Below are positions 30,026 to 37,627 of a DNA stretch of 48,420 nucleotides, in pieces. Both the position numbers and the translations under genes were made by a program. The notes under the pieces were generated by a model. It ran no database searches. It was not told the origin of the DNA and was given only the letters and a program-made list of their open reading frames with translations. The DNA is from JBBQNJ01 sp038329845 (lineage in GTDB: Bacteria > Planctomycetota > Phycisphaerae > Tepidisphaerales > Tepidisphaeraceae). The stretch lies in the NCBI GenBank assembly GCA_038329845.1, contig JBBQNJ010000033.1, forward strand, positions 1 through 48,420, written 5' to 3'. The first letter of the stretch is position 1; the number at the start of each line of letters is the position of its first letter.

Positions 30026-32740
30026 TTACTTTTTCTTGCTCTTGGCGGCCGGGGCGCTCTTCAGTACCGCCTGGGCGGCGGCGAGGCGGGCGATGGGCAC
30101 GCGGAAGGGGGAGCAACTGACGTAGTCGAGCCCGACCTCGTGGCAGAACTCGACGCTGCGCGGGTCCCCGCCGTGTTCGCCGCAGATGCCGCACTTGAGC
30201 GTCGGGTTCACGCCCCGGCCCAGTTCCACGGCCATGCGAACCAGCTTGCCCACGCCAACCTGGTCCAGGCTCTGGAACGGGTCGCGCTCCAGGATTTCCT
30301 TTTTCAGGTAGTCGGGCAGGAAGTTGTTCACATCGTCGCGGCTGTAGCCGAACGTCATCTGCGTCAGGTCGTTGGTGCCGAAGCTGAAGAACTCGGCGGT
30401 CTGCGCCATCTCATCGGCGGTGACCGCGGCGCGAGGCACCTCGATCATCGTTCCGTACATGTAATTGACCTTCGTCTTTTTCTCTTTCATCACCTCGTTG
30501 GCGACCTTGGTGGTGATCTCCTTGCAGAAGTCCAGCTCGCGCTTGGTTCCGGCCAGTGGGATCATGATTTCCGGCAGCACCTTGATGCCGGCCTTCTTAA
30601 CCTCACAGGCGGCCTCGATGATCGCCCGGACCTGCATCTCGAGGATTTCGGGATAGGTGATCGCCAGGCGGTCGCCGCGATGGCCGAGCATGGGGTTGGC
30701 CTCGTGCAACTGGCTGATGCGGCTCTTGATCTGCTCGAGGCTGATGCCCAGCGAGCTGGCAAGGCCCTGCTGCTCCTTCTCCTCGTGCGGAAGGAACTCA
30801 TGCAGCGGGGGATCGAGCAGCCGCACCGTCACGGGCAGGCCCTTCATCGCCTTGAAGATGCCGACGAAGTCGGCCTTCTGATACGGTAGCAACTTGGCCA
30901 GGGCCTTGACGCGCCCCTCGGTGTCGGTGGCGAGGATCATCTCTCGCATGTTGTGGATGCGCTCGGCGTCGAAGAACATGTGTTCGGTCCGGCACAGGCC
31001 GATGCCCTCGGCACCGAACCCGCGTGCGACTTCGGCGTCGTGGGGGGTGTCGGCGTTGGTACGAACCTTGAGGGTGCGATACTTGTCGGCCCACTTCATG
31101 ACGGTGGCGAAAGAGCTGCTCATCTCCGGCTCGACGGTGGACACCTGGCCCTCCATCACTTCGCCGCTGGTGCCGTCGATGCTGATCACGTCATTGGGGC
31201 CGTAGCTCTTGCCGTTGACCTTGAAGACGCGATTCTTTTCGTCGATCTGCAGGGCGCCGGCGCCGGCGACGCAGGTCTTACCCCAGCCGCGGGCGACCAC
31301 CGCCGCGTGGCTGGTCATTCCGCCGGTGCTAGTGAGGATACCGACGGCACTGTGCATACCCTGGACGTCTTCGGGGCTGGTTTCCTTGCGGACCAGCAGC
31401 ACTTTTTCCCCGGCCTGGGTGCGCTCGTGGGCCTCGTTGGCGGTGAACGCCGGCTTGCCGACGGCCGCGCCGGGCGAGGCGGGCAGTCCCTTGGCGATGG
31501 TGTTGCGAGTCGCATTGGGATCGAACATCGGGTGCAGCAGTTGATCCAGCGCCGCCGGATCGACCCGCAGGACGGCGGTTTTCTCGTCGATCAGTCGTTC
31601 CTTTACCATGTCCACGGCGATCTTGACGGCCGCGACGGCGTTGCGCTTGCCGGTGCGGGTCTGGAGCATGTACAGCTTGCCCTTTTCGATGGTGAACTCG
31701 AAGTCCTGCACATCCTTGTAGCGCTTCTCGAGCAGGTCCTTGACCTTGAGTATCTCGGCCCAACTCTTCTTGCTCCACTTGCCCATGTCGGTGGCACAGT
31801 CCAGGGGCGTGCGGATGCCGGCGACGACATCTTCGCCTTGGGCGTTGATGAGGAACTCGCCGAAGAACTTGTTTTCGCCGGTGCTGGGATTGCGGGTGAA
31901 GGCTACGCCGGTGGCGCAGTCGTCGCCCATGTTTCCGAAGACCATGGTTTGCACGTTGACGGCCGTTCCCAGCAGCCCGCGGACTTCATTGATCTCGCGG
32001 TACTTGATCGCGCGATCGCCCATCCAGCTCTTGAAGACCGCCTCGATCGACAGGCCCAGTTGCTTGAGCGGCTCCTGGGGAAAATCCTCGCCGACGTGCT
32101 CTTTGTAGACCTTCTTGTATCGCTCGACCACCCGCTTGAGGTCGTCGGTCTCGAGCTGGGTGTCTTCTTTCACGCCCTTGTCGTCTTTCACGGCGCTGAG
32201 CTCATGCTCGAAGTGTTCGTGATCGACCCCCATGACCGTGTCGCCGAACATGTTGATCAGCCGGCGATAGCTGTCGTAGGCGAAGCGCTCGTTGCCGGTC
32301 AGATCGGCCATGCCCTGCACGACGGTGTCGTTCAGGCCGATGTTCAACACCGTGTCCATCATGCCGGGCATGGAGATTTTGGCGCCGGATCGGCAGGCGA
32401 CCAGCAGGGGGTTGTTCGGGTCACCGAACTTCTTGCCGCTGGCCTTCTCGACCTTTTTCATGTTGAGCATGACTTCGTCCATCAGCCCCGCCGGCAGCTT
32501 TTTCCCGCCGTCGTTGTAGTCTTTGCAGCTTTGGGTGGTGATGGTGAATCCCGGGGGGACCGGGAGATTGGCGCTGGTCATGTCGGCGAGGTTGGCACCC
32601 TTGCCGCCGAGCAGGTCTTTCATGCCGGCGTTGCCTTCGGCCTTGCCGTCGCCGAAGAAATAGACGCGTTTGATTTTCTTGCCCATCGGGGCGGATTTGC
32701 CGGCAGCCTTTTTGGCCACTTTCTTGGCTTGCTTAAACAT
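30026..32740 (-). CDS. ppdK: Pyruvate, phosphate dikinase
   Basis: A 904-residue enzyme interconverting pyruvate + ATP + Pi and phosphoenolpyruvate + AMP + PPi. Domains in order: ATP-grasp nucleotide-binding domain (LLGGKGANLADMTSANLPVPPGFTITT, CRSGAKISMPGMMDTVLNIGLND, VFGNMGDDCATGVAFTRNPSTGEN), the swivelling phosphohistidine domain (GGMTSHAAVVARGWGKTCV, His at about residue 478) and the PEP/pyruvate barrel (GIGLCRTEHMFF, FFSFGTNDLTQMTFGYSRDD, CGICGEHGGDP). A Lys-rich N-terminal extension (KQAKKVAKKAAGK) and a Lys tail (AAKSKKK) are unusual. The start has AGGAGAGTC upstream. It has its own strong promoter and terminator. No regulatory-protein gene is adjacent. Confidence 0.96.
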   Translation of the reverse strand: MFKQAKKVAKKAAGKSAPMGKKIKRVYFFGDGKAEGNAGMKDLLGGKGANLADMTSANLPVPPGFTITTQSCKDYNDGGKKLPAGLMDEVMLNMKKVEKASGKKFGDPNNPLLVACRSGAKISMPGMMDTVLNIGLNDTVVQGMADLTGNERFAYDSYRRLINMFGDTVMGVDHEHFEHELSAVKDDKGVKEDTQLETDDLKRVVERYKKVYKEHVGEDFPQEPLKQLGLSIEAVFKSWMGDRAIKYREINEVRGLLGTAVNVQTMVFGNMGDDCATGVAFTRNPSTGENKFFGEFLINAQGEDVVAGIRTPLDCATDMGKWSKKSWAEILKVKDLLEKRYKDVQDFEFTIEKGKLYMLQTRTGKRNAVAAVKIAVDMVKERLIDEKTAVLRVDPAALDQLLHPMFDPNATRNTIAKGLPASPGAAVGKPAFTANEAHERTQAGEKVLLVRKETSPEDVQGMHSAVGILTSTGGMTSHAAVVARGWGKTCVAGAGALQIDEKNRVFKVNGKSYGPNDVISIDGTSGEVMEGQVSTVEPEMSSSFATVMKWADKYRTLKVRTNADTPHDAEVARGFGAEGIGLCRTEHMFFDAERIHNMREMILATDTEGRVKALAKLLPYQKADFVGIFKAMKGLPVTVRLLDPPLHEFLPHEEKEQQGLASSLGISLEQIKSRISQLHEANPMLGHRGDRLAITYPEILEMQVRAIIEAACEVKKAGIKVLPEIMIPLAGTKRELDFCKEITTKVANEVMKEKKTKVNYMYGTMIEVPRAAVTADEMAQTAEFFSFGTNDLTQMTFGYSRDDVNNFLPDYLKKEILERDPFQSLDQVGVGKLVRMAVELGRGVNPTLKCGICGEHGGDPRSVEFCHEVGLDYVSCSPFRVPIARLAAAQAVLKSAPAAKSKKK

Positions 32741-33055
32741 ACGGACTCTCCTATGGAGTGTTCGGGAATCGCTTCGGATGGGTTGGTCCCAATGTCGGTG
32801 GTGACCGCGCCCCGCACAACGGCTCCGAAGCCAAAGGACCGGGGGGCGCTCGACCTGTCGCTTCATCCGATTCGTCGCCCCCACCCTCGCGGAGGGGTTG
32901 CGACCCTTCGCGGGCATCGGGCATCGGCGTCAGGTCGGGATATCGTGAAGACAACAAAACGTCGCGATACTTCGTTCGCCGAGCAACCGTCCGACGCTTG
33001 GTTCGAGGTCCGAAAACGCCCGAAACCCGCGCCGGAGCGGATGATGAAGGGGCGA
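32741..33055 (-). promoter_or_regulatory. Long 5' leader of ppdK (about 310 nt) with a stable hairpin
   Basis: From the promoter at 33056-33084, transcription should begin near 33049, leaving about 310 nt before the ppdK start. The leader has no convincing reading frame. It includes a strong hairpin (CGCGGAGGG / CCCTTCGCG, 32888-32912, one wobble pair, seven-base loop). A leader this long on a central-metabolism gene suggests post-transcriptional control, but no known riboswitch motif is recognised. Confidence 0.45.
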
Positions 33056-33084
33056 AGTATAGAAACGGGACTTGGGAGTGTCAA
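33056..33084 (-). promoter_or_regulatory. Consensus sigma-70 promoter for ppdK
   Basis: On the minus strand TTGACA (33084-33079), exactly 17 nt, then TATACT (33061-33056). The -35 box is perfect, the -10 box matches at five of six positions and the spacing is optimal. This is the strongest promoter in the window, and it points at ppdK. Confidence 0.85.
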
Positions 33085-33334
33085 TTTGCTCGATCAGATA
33101 GGCACTCACCGGGTGCGGATCGAATTTTCACCCGCACCCATCCACGCGGAATTGGTGGGCGGTGTCCAGCCCACAAAACTTCGCCCCTCTTCCTCCCCCT
33201 TCGTGCCAACGTGCCTCAATGCCTTCCTCACGGAGATCCTGTCACGCCTTTAGCCCACCGCGATCGGGACGCGATCGGGAGTCGACGCGAGAATCGGTGG
33301 ACGGTGCCCATCCTACCGCCTTGCGTCCCTCAGT

Positions 33335-33440
33335 TATACCGCTCGCGGCCTTCAGTGAGACATCCGCAACGGCTCGGAACCTGCGGGATGTTCCAGTTTT
33401 CCCCAAGCGGAATGTCTCAATATTCCCCGCGAGCGGTATA
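33335..33440. repeat. About 106-bp imperfect inverted repeat (long hairpin)
   Basis: Outer arms of 14 bp are perfect (TATACCGCTCGCGG at 33335-33348 and its complement at 33427-33440). Inside them, TGAGACATCCGC pairs with GCGGAATGTCTCA with one bulge, and GGAAC pairs with GTTCC at the centre. The three nested stems imply one structure, either a small non-autonomous mobile element or a structured RNA. The right arm overlaps the end of a decayed reading frame on the minus strand. Confidence 0.6.
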
Positions 33441-33740
33441 TCCTCCGCCGACGATTTGCAGCCACGCATTTGCGCGGGCGATGTGACCGTCCTCCGCTTT
33501 CATGCAACGGGCCCCGTTCTCGGTGGCGGCGGGCAAATCATGATCGTTCGCCTCGCTGTAGGCCCGCTCGAACAGCGGCCTGGCCGCCACCGGCCGATCG
33601 GCCAGCAGCAATAGATTCCCCGGCGCAAGAAAGGTGCGGTGATCCTCGGCCCGAGGTTTCCCCGCCGTCGCCGCGTAGATCGGCGGATTGGCTTTGATCC
33701 CCGCCAGGACCGACCCGCTCGCGGCGGGCGCGGAGGGCGT
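33417..33740 (-). pseudogene. Truncated C-terminal remnant of an unidentified gene
   Basis: This minus-strand frame reads like real protein over about 100 residues (SVLAGIKANPPIYAATAGKP, FLAPGNLLLLADRPVAARPLFERAYSEAND, LPAATENGARCMKAEDGHIARANAWL), including an alpha-helical TPR-like stretch. It has no start: its upstream end runs directly into the tandem repeats and palindrome at 33741-33833, where an in-frame stop lies. I infer the 3' end of a gene cut off at the repeat element. The family is not recognised. Confidence 0.45.
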
Positions 33741-33833
33741 GGCCTGGAAAGGGGGGCCTGGAAAGGGGGGCCTTGAAAGTGGACACTAGACATTGTTACG
33801 CCGCCATATTGTCTAGTGTCCCCTTATCGCAGC
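33741..33833. repeat. Composite palindromic element, left copy
   Basis: The element has three modules. First come three 14-bp tandem units, GGCCTGGAAAGGGG twice and then GGCCTTGAAAGTGG (33741-33782). Next is an inverted repeat with perfect 12-bp arms GGACACTAGACA / TGTCTAGTGTCC around a 17-nt spacer ending ACGCCGCCATAT (33781-33821). Last is CCCTTATCGCAGC (33821-33833). A near-identical copy in the same orientation lies at 36334-36411, about 2.56 kb away. Confidence 0.85.
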
Positions 33834-33898
33834 CCCGGACTTCGGGGGTTCTCTAATCGACTTGATTTTTATGCATGGCAGACATTGGAATTGCCGAC

Positions 33899-34882
33899 TC
33901 AAGATTCACTCATCACCACCGCCCGCTCGGGGCTGAGGGCGGAGTCCGGGATTTCGCCGCGCAGAAAGGTTTCAATTTCGCCCGCAAGCGTCTGCCAGCG
34001 TTGCTCAAACTCGATCGGGTTGTTGGCGCGGTGCGGTGTCATCAGCACCCTGTCCTGGGTTCGCAGGGCGCTGTCCACGGGCAAGGGTTCCTCTTCAAAA
34101 ACATCCAGCGCAAGATTAATCGGATGCTCCGTCACCGCTGAGATCATTTCGGCCTCGTGGACCATTTTTCCGCGGGCGATGTTTACGAAGAGGGCGTTTT
34201 CCCGCATGAGGTCGAAGTGGCGGCGACGGATGAGGTGATGCGTGGATGGGTTGTAGCCGCCGGCCAGCACAATGATCTCGCACTCACGGAAGATGTCGTC
34301 CAACTCCCGCTTCTTCAGTCCGACGGACTCCGCCTCTGCCTCGGTCAAATGATTGGATTGCACCGATAGGTCGTGCGTGAACGTGCGCAGCAGGTCCACA
34401 ATGCCTTGCCCGATGCGTCCATACCCGATCACACCGACGGATCGCCCCTGCAAGATACGGGTGCGCGGATACTTCGCGCGCGGCCACGCCTCGCCCGAGC
34501 GCATGTAGTGATGATAGTTGTGGGTTTGCATGAGCGAGGAGAGGATCAGGGCCAAGGTGTATTCGGCCATGGGTTTCACCCGGGAAGCCCCGGTGTGAAT
34601 GACAGTCAGCCCCTTTGATAGTGCGTAGATGTCGTCCACGTTCTGCCGCACGCCTCCATAGGTGGTTCCCACCAACCGCAGGTTGGGGGCCGCATCCATC
34701 ACCTCACGCGTGATCAGCGGGTCCGGCGTGAACGGGACGATGATGCCGGTGGCGTCTTCGACCTGCCGGGCCAGTTCGGCGGGGTTCGTGGTTTCGATCT
34801 CCACCAGGTCGCACACCGCTGCCAGGCGCGCGCGGGCTGCCGGATCGGCGATCTTGCAGGCAAACAGGATTTTCGGTTTCAT
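33899..34882 (-). CDS. D-isomer-specific 2-hydroxyacid dehydrogenase
   Basis: A 327-residue NAD(P)-dependent dehydrogenase of the phosphoglycerate dehydrogenase-like family. The catalytic N-terminal lobe includes GIIVPFTPDPLITREVMDAAPNLRLVGTTYGGVRQNVD; the nucleotide-binding domain has GRSVGVIGYGRIGQGIVDLL. The catalytic Arg lies in VNIARGKMV, the Glu region is ALDVFEEEPLP and the proton-relay His is in LMTPHRANN. It reduces or oxidises a 2-hydroxy acid. It is the last gene of a two-gene unit with an oligogalacturonate-lyase-like gene 36 bp upstream, so a role in uronate catabolism is plausible. Both genes lie between the two copies of the palindromic element. Confidence 0.88.
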   Translation of the reverse strand: MKPKILFACKIADPAARARLAAVCDLVEIETTNPAELARQVEDATGIIVPFTPDPLITREVMDAAPNLRLVGTTYGGVRQNVDDIYALSKGLTVIHTGASRVKPMAEYTLALILSSLMQTHNYHHYMRSGEAWPRAKYPRTRILQGRSVGVIGYGRIGQGIVDLLRTFTHDLSVQSNHLTEAEAESVGLKKRELDDIFRECEIIVLAGGYNPSTHHLIRRRHFDLMRENALFVNIARGKMVHEAEMISAVTEHPINLALDVFEEEPLPVDSALRTQDRVLMTPHRANNPIEFEQRWQTLAGEIETFLRGEIPDSALSPERAVVMSES

Positions 34883-34918
34883 GGAGGCTCCTCAGGGTTG
34901 GATCTACGCCTTCCGCGT

Positions 34919-36160
34919 TCACACGGGAAAGGGACCGCCGGCCTCCGCCGCATAATCGGGAAACCCCCGAGTGGCCGGCACGTCGCGGATATCCAGCAAA
35001 TACAGGTGGTTGCTTTGGCTGGCCGGGTCGCCGGCCAACAGCAAGACCCAGCGCCCGCACGGCGTGACGTGCGGATGGGGATGGGATTTCTGTCCCGTGC
35101 CATAGGTCGGCCACGGCCCGCTCAGCAGTTGCCACGACGGTTCGCCACGATCCGTCAGTTCGCGCAGCGTATAAAGTACCCGCCCGCCGTCGGCCAACCC
35201 GTCGGTCATCCAGCGATCGCCGGCAGGCACTGCGGCGACATGCCGGCCGCCGAGATTCGGAACCGAGAATTCGACCCGCCGATGGGTCCGCGGACAGGTC
35301 ATGCCGCCATAGGCTTTGCCTCCGCCGCTGGCTTCATACTGGACGCCGCGCCGCGTGGCACTGTAGTGGCAGGTGCTGACGCCCGGCTGGTTTGGGGTGC
35401 GCAGGGCTGTGTACCAGCCGCCTTCATAATCGGTCATCAGGAGCATGTGCTCGACGGGCAGATGATCGTAGGAAAATACCAGGTGCCGGTCGCCATAAGG
35501 GATGACGTGCTTGGTAAAGGCATGAATGCGCACCACGAGATGGTGTTCCCCCGTGTCGAGATCATACCTGACCAACTGCGTATCCGTTATCGCGCGACGA
35601 GCCTTCCGAGCCTCACCCCGATCTTTTGCCTGAATACTCTCAATTTGTTCGGCATCTTTCGAAATGTAGAAGAAGTAGCGTCCGCAGGGCGAAGCGCAGT
35701 TCTGGCTCTTGACCACCCGTCCGGCCGGAACCTCGAAAAGCAGCCGGTCCTCTGCGGTGTCGATCTGTACGGCGCGGTACGCAGCGCCGGTGCTGTAGAT
35801 CAACTCCCGGCGTGCGGCATTGAAAACCGTGGGCTCGCCCGGCGTACGAAAATCCGGCGTCGTTGCGACGCGTGCCAACTCGCGCCGTTCGCCCGTCAGC
35901 ATGTCGAGCACTTCCCAGCGCACTTCGAGGACGGTGTCCTCCGCGACCTCGTACCGCTGATACACCAGCCAGCGGCCGTCCGGCGTCAGGGACGGAATAA
36001 AATAATACAGCGCCTGGCAGAAATCAGGGCCTGATGTGATCTGATAGGCCGCGCGACCGGTGCCGGGGACCTCCAGACGCGGAAATTGAGCGGCAACGCG
36101 ATCCGGTGCCAGCGCATCGGCATCCTTGAAAGGTGATGGAATAGTGGATTGAGGGTTCAT
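34919..36160 (-). CDS. Oligogalacturonate lyase-like beta-propeller protein
   Basis: A 413-residue protein with repeated WD40/TolB-like blades (FIPSLTPDGRWLVYQRY, NCASPCGRYFFYISKD, LVFSYDHLPVEHMLLMTDYEG) and the pectate lyase family 22 hallmark HPHPHVTPCGRWVLLLAGDPASQSNHLYLLDIRDV, whose His residues bind the catalytic metal. Family members split unsaturated oligogalacturonides in the cytoplasm. It has no signal peptide. ATG 36160 follows AGGAAAAATG; ATG 36163 is adjacent. The frame stays open upstream through the apparent remnant of another gene (36164-36333), so a longer fused product cannot be formally excluded. It is paired with the dehydrogenase downstream. Confidence 0.82.
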   Translation of the reverse strand: MNPQSTIPSPFKDADALAPDRVAAQFPRLEVPGTGRAAYQITSGPDFCQALYYFIPSLTPDGRWLVYQRYEVAEDTVLEVRWEVLDMLTGERRELARVATTPDFRTPGEPTVFNAARRELIYSTGAAYRAVQIDTAEDRLLFEVPAGRVVKSQNCASPCGRYFFYISKDAEQIESIQAKDRGEARKARRAITDTQLVRYDLDTGEHHLVVRIHAFTKHVIPYGDRHLVFSYDHLPVEHMLLMTDYEGGWYTALRTPNQPGVSTCHYSATRRGVQYEASGGGKAYGGMTCPRTHRRVEFSVPNLGGRHVAAVPAGDRWMTDGLADGGRVLYTLRELTDRGEPSWQLLSGPWPTYGTGQKSHPHPHVTPCGRWVLLLAGDPASQSNHLYLLDIRDVPATRGFPDYAAEAGGPFPV

Positions 36161-36163
36161 CAT

Positions 36164-36333
36164 TTTTCCTGTTGTGAGGTTTCGAGTTTGGCAATCCCCG
36201 CCGGGCCGTTGAACGACGACGATATCGTGAATGCCGGCGCTGGCGATCTGAAGCCGCGCCGTGTTGGTCGCGGCATCCCACGCGAAAGGCAAAGCGCTTC
36301 CCGCCGGCTGCAGGATGAAGCCGGACGGACGGG
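36164..36333 (-). pseudogene. Truncated C-terminal remnant of a possible glycoside hydrolase
   Basis: Immediately next to the right palindromic element, the minus strand reads RPSGFILQPAGSALPFAWDAATNTARLQIASAGIHDIVVVQRPGG. This resembles the closing beta-sandwich of secreted glycoside hydrolases. No start or N-terminal domain precedes it, because the element lies there. The frame runs on into the oligogalacturonate-lyase-like gene without a stop. I infer a gene truncated at the element; the family is a guess from the strand pattern. Confidence 0.4.
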
Positions 36334-36411
36334 GGCCTTGAAGGGGGACACTAGACATTTTTACGCCGCCATATTGTCTAGTGTCCCTTATCGCAGCGCC
36401 CTTATCGCAGC
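36334..36411. repeat. Composite palindromic element, right copy
   Basis: Same modules and orientation as 33741-33833 but with different repeat numbers: one 14-bp unit (GGCCTTGAAGGGGG, 36334-36347), the inverted repeat with the same 12-bp arms (36346-36386; spacer differs at one base), then two copies of CCCTTATCGCAGC (36385-36397 and 36399-36411). Different copy numbers of the flanking units, with an almost unchanged palindrome, suggest the units expand and contract. Confidence 0.85.
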
Positions 36412-37108
36412 TGCCATGATCCGACTCCCGTATCGGTCCCGAAGAAAAGCGGCAGGGGAAAGCGGTCGGGAAACCACCTTATCGGGTTGCAATCCCATTC
36501 CGAGCCGAAGGTCAGTTGCGCATACGCAGCAGCGCGCTATTTCGCCCGTTTCAGTTCAATGATGCGGGCGTCGATGCCGTTCAACTGTTACGACACCTGC
36601 GATGCACCTTTGTGCTGCCAAACGCCGATCGTACCGCGAGGTGCCCTGCGATTCGCCATCCGTCTGCGGGGACGACCGAAGAGGGGCGAACTGAGAAATG
36701 TCCCTTTTCTCCTTCCCACCTGCACTCCTTCCGTCTCCGGACAGCCGATCCAACGCGGAGATGCATCAACAAAGGACGATCATATCCGAATATGTGGGGG
36801 GGGGGGCATGTCAAGGAGAGTATTCGCGCAACAAAAGATCCGCAATATCTCGATGAGCGTTTCGGCCGGTATTGGTGGGCGGTGCCCACCGGTCGCCCGG
36901 CTGCGTTTTCACGAGATCGCGGTGGGCGTTGCCCACCTTACACTCCCGTGGCGGTTCTGAAATCCCCCTCCGCCGTCCGCATAATCATCCCTCCCCGCGC
37001 CACGGTCATAAACCCGCCTTCCCGACGCGCCGATGAAAGGGATGTTGTCCGGCGGATCGTTGGGACGCCGGACGGTCCAAGGGTTGTTGTCACGATCGAG
37101 AGGTAATC
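36412..37108. other. Gene-free stretch with palindromes and an 11-G tract
   Basis: About 700 bp without a convincing gene on either strand. It holds an uninterrupted run of 11 G (36796-36806) and the two palindromes listed separately at 36874-36937. A short minus-strand phrase (QLNGIDARIIELKRAK then stop, ending near 36540) looks protein-like and may be another gene remnant. The last 20 bases carry GAGAGGTAATC, the ribosome binding site of the next gene. Confidence 0.4.
36874..36937. repeat. GGTGGGC...GCCCACC palindromes, two copies
   Basis: GGTGGGCGGTGCCCACC (36874-36890) and GGTGGGCGTTGCCCACC (36921-36937) are perfect 7-bp-arm palindromes with three-base loops. A degenerate relative (GTGGGC-8 nt-GCCCAC) is at 33155-33174. 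They appear to be a second interspersed REP-like family. Confidence 0.6.
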
Positions 37109-37474
37109 ATGGGACAGGCCGCCGAAGTATTGGTCAAAGCGAAAAAGACGATGATTTTGCAGTCGCAGCGGATTCGCGCCCAGGATGCGCAGATCAAGGA
37201 ATTGGCCGCCGAACTGCATGATAAGAGCGGTGAGCTGCAGCAGCGTGCGGCGGAACTGGCGGGCTTGACCGACCAGCTTCGCCAGCAGGAAGAGTCGATC
37301 CAGGAAAAGCATCGCGAAGTCGAGAGCCTGCGCGAGCAACTGCTGGACGACCAGGACCGCGAGGCGTTGGCCGAGGTCAACCGGATGCTTTCGCCGGACG
37401 GCCCGGCGGGCATCGAGCAGTCGCGGCGTCGTCCGGCGTGCCCGAACTCCCCGACCATGACCCTGGCGGCGTGA
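37109..37474 (+). CDS. Small coiled-coil protein
   Basis: A 121-residue protein with a basic N-terminal helix (AAEVLVKAKKTMILQSQRIRAQD) and a long heptad-repeat coiled coil (about residues 25-92: ELAAELHDKSGELQQRAAELAGLTDQLRQQEESIQEKHREVESLREQLLDDQ), then a short Pro/Ser tail. There is no signal peptide or known domain. The start has GAGAGGTAATC directly upstream and an intrinsic terminator follows 45 bp after the stop, so it is a self-contained transcription unit. The function is not recognised; structural or scaffold roles are typical of such proteins. Confidence 0.75.
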   Translation: MGQAAEVLVKAKKTMILQSQRIRAQDAQIKELAAELHDKSGELQQRAAELAGLTDQLRQQEESIQEKHREVESLREQLLDDQDREALAEVNRMLSPDGPAGIEQSRRRPACPNSPTMTLAA

Positions 37475-37518
37475 AATCGGCGCCGACTTTCGCAGCGGGA
37501 AAAATGACGAGGGCCCCA

Positions 37519-37565
37519 GCCCGCGACGAAGCGCTCGATGAGCGTCGCCGTCGCGGGCCTTTCTT
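37519..37565 (+). terminator. Rho-independent terminator of the coiled-coil gene
   Basis: GCCCGCGACG (37519-37528) pairs with CGTCGCGGGC (37549-37558), with a nested CGCTC-GAT-GAGCG hairpin inside, followed by CTTTCTT. The placement fits the end of the upstream gene and it may help insulate the convergent beta-helix gene. Confidence 0.75.
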
Positions 37566-37627
37566 GCCGTGCTTGCAGTGAAGAATGCGCCGGAAAGATC
37601 GTCAACGATGGCGGTGGGCGGCCGGGA

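Noticed and set aside
30953..33253. 766-codon plus-strand frame opposite ppdK
   Set aside because: It overlaps the strongly supported ppdK and its leader and runs across the ppdK promoter; no family features.
33741..36411. Classical composite transposon
   Set aside because: The flanking elements are under 100 bp, carry no transposase and show no visible target duplication, so the term would overstate the evidence.
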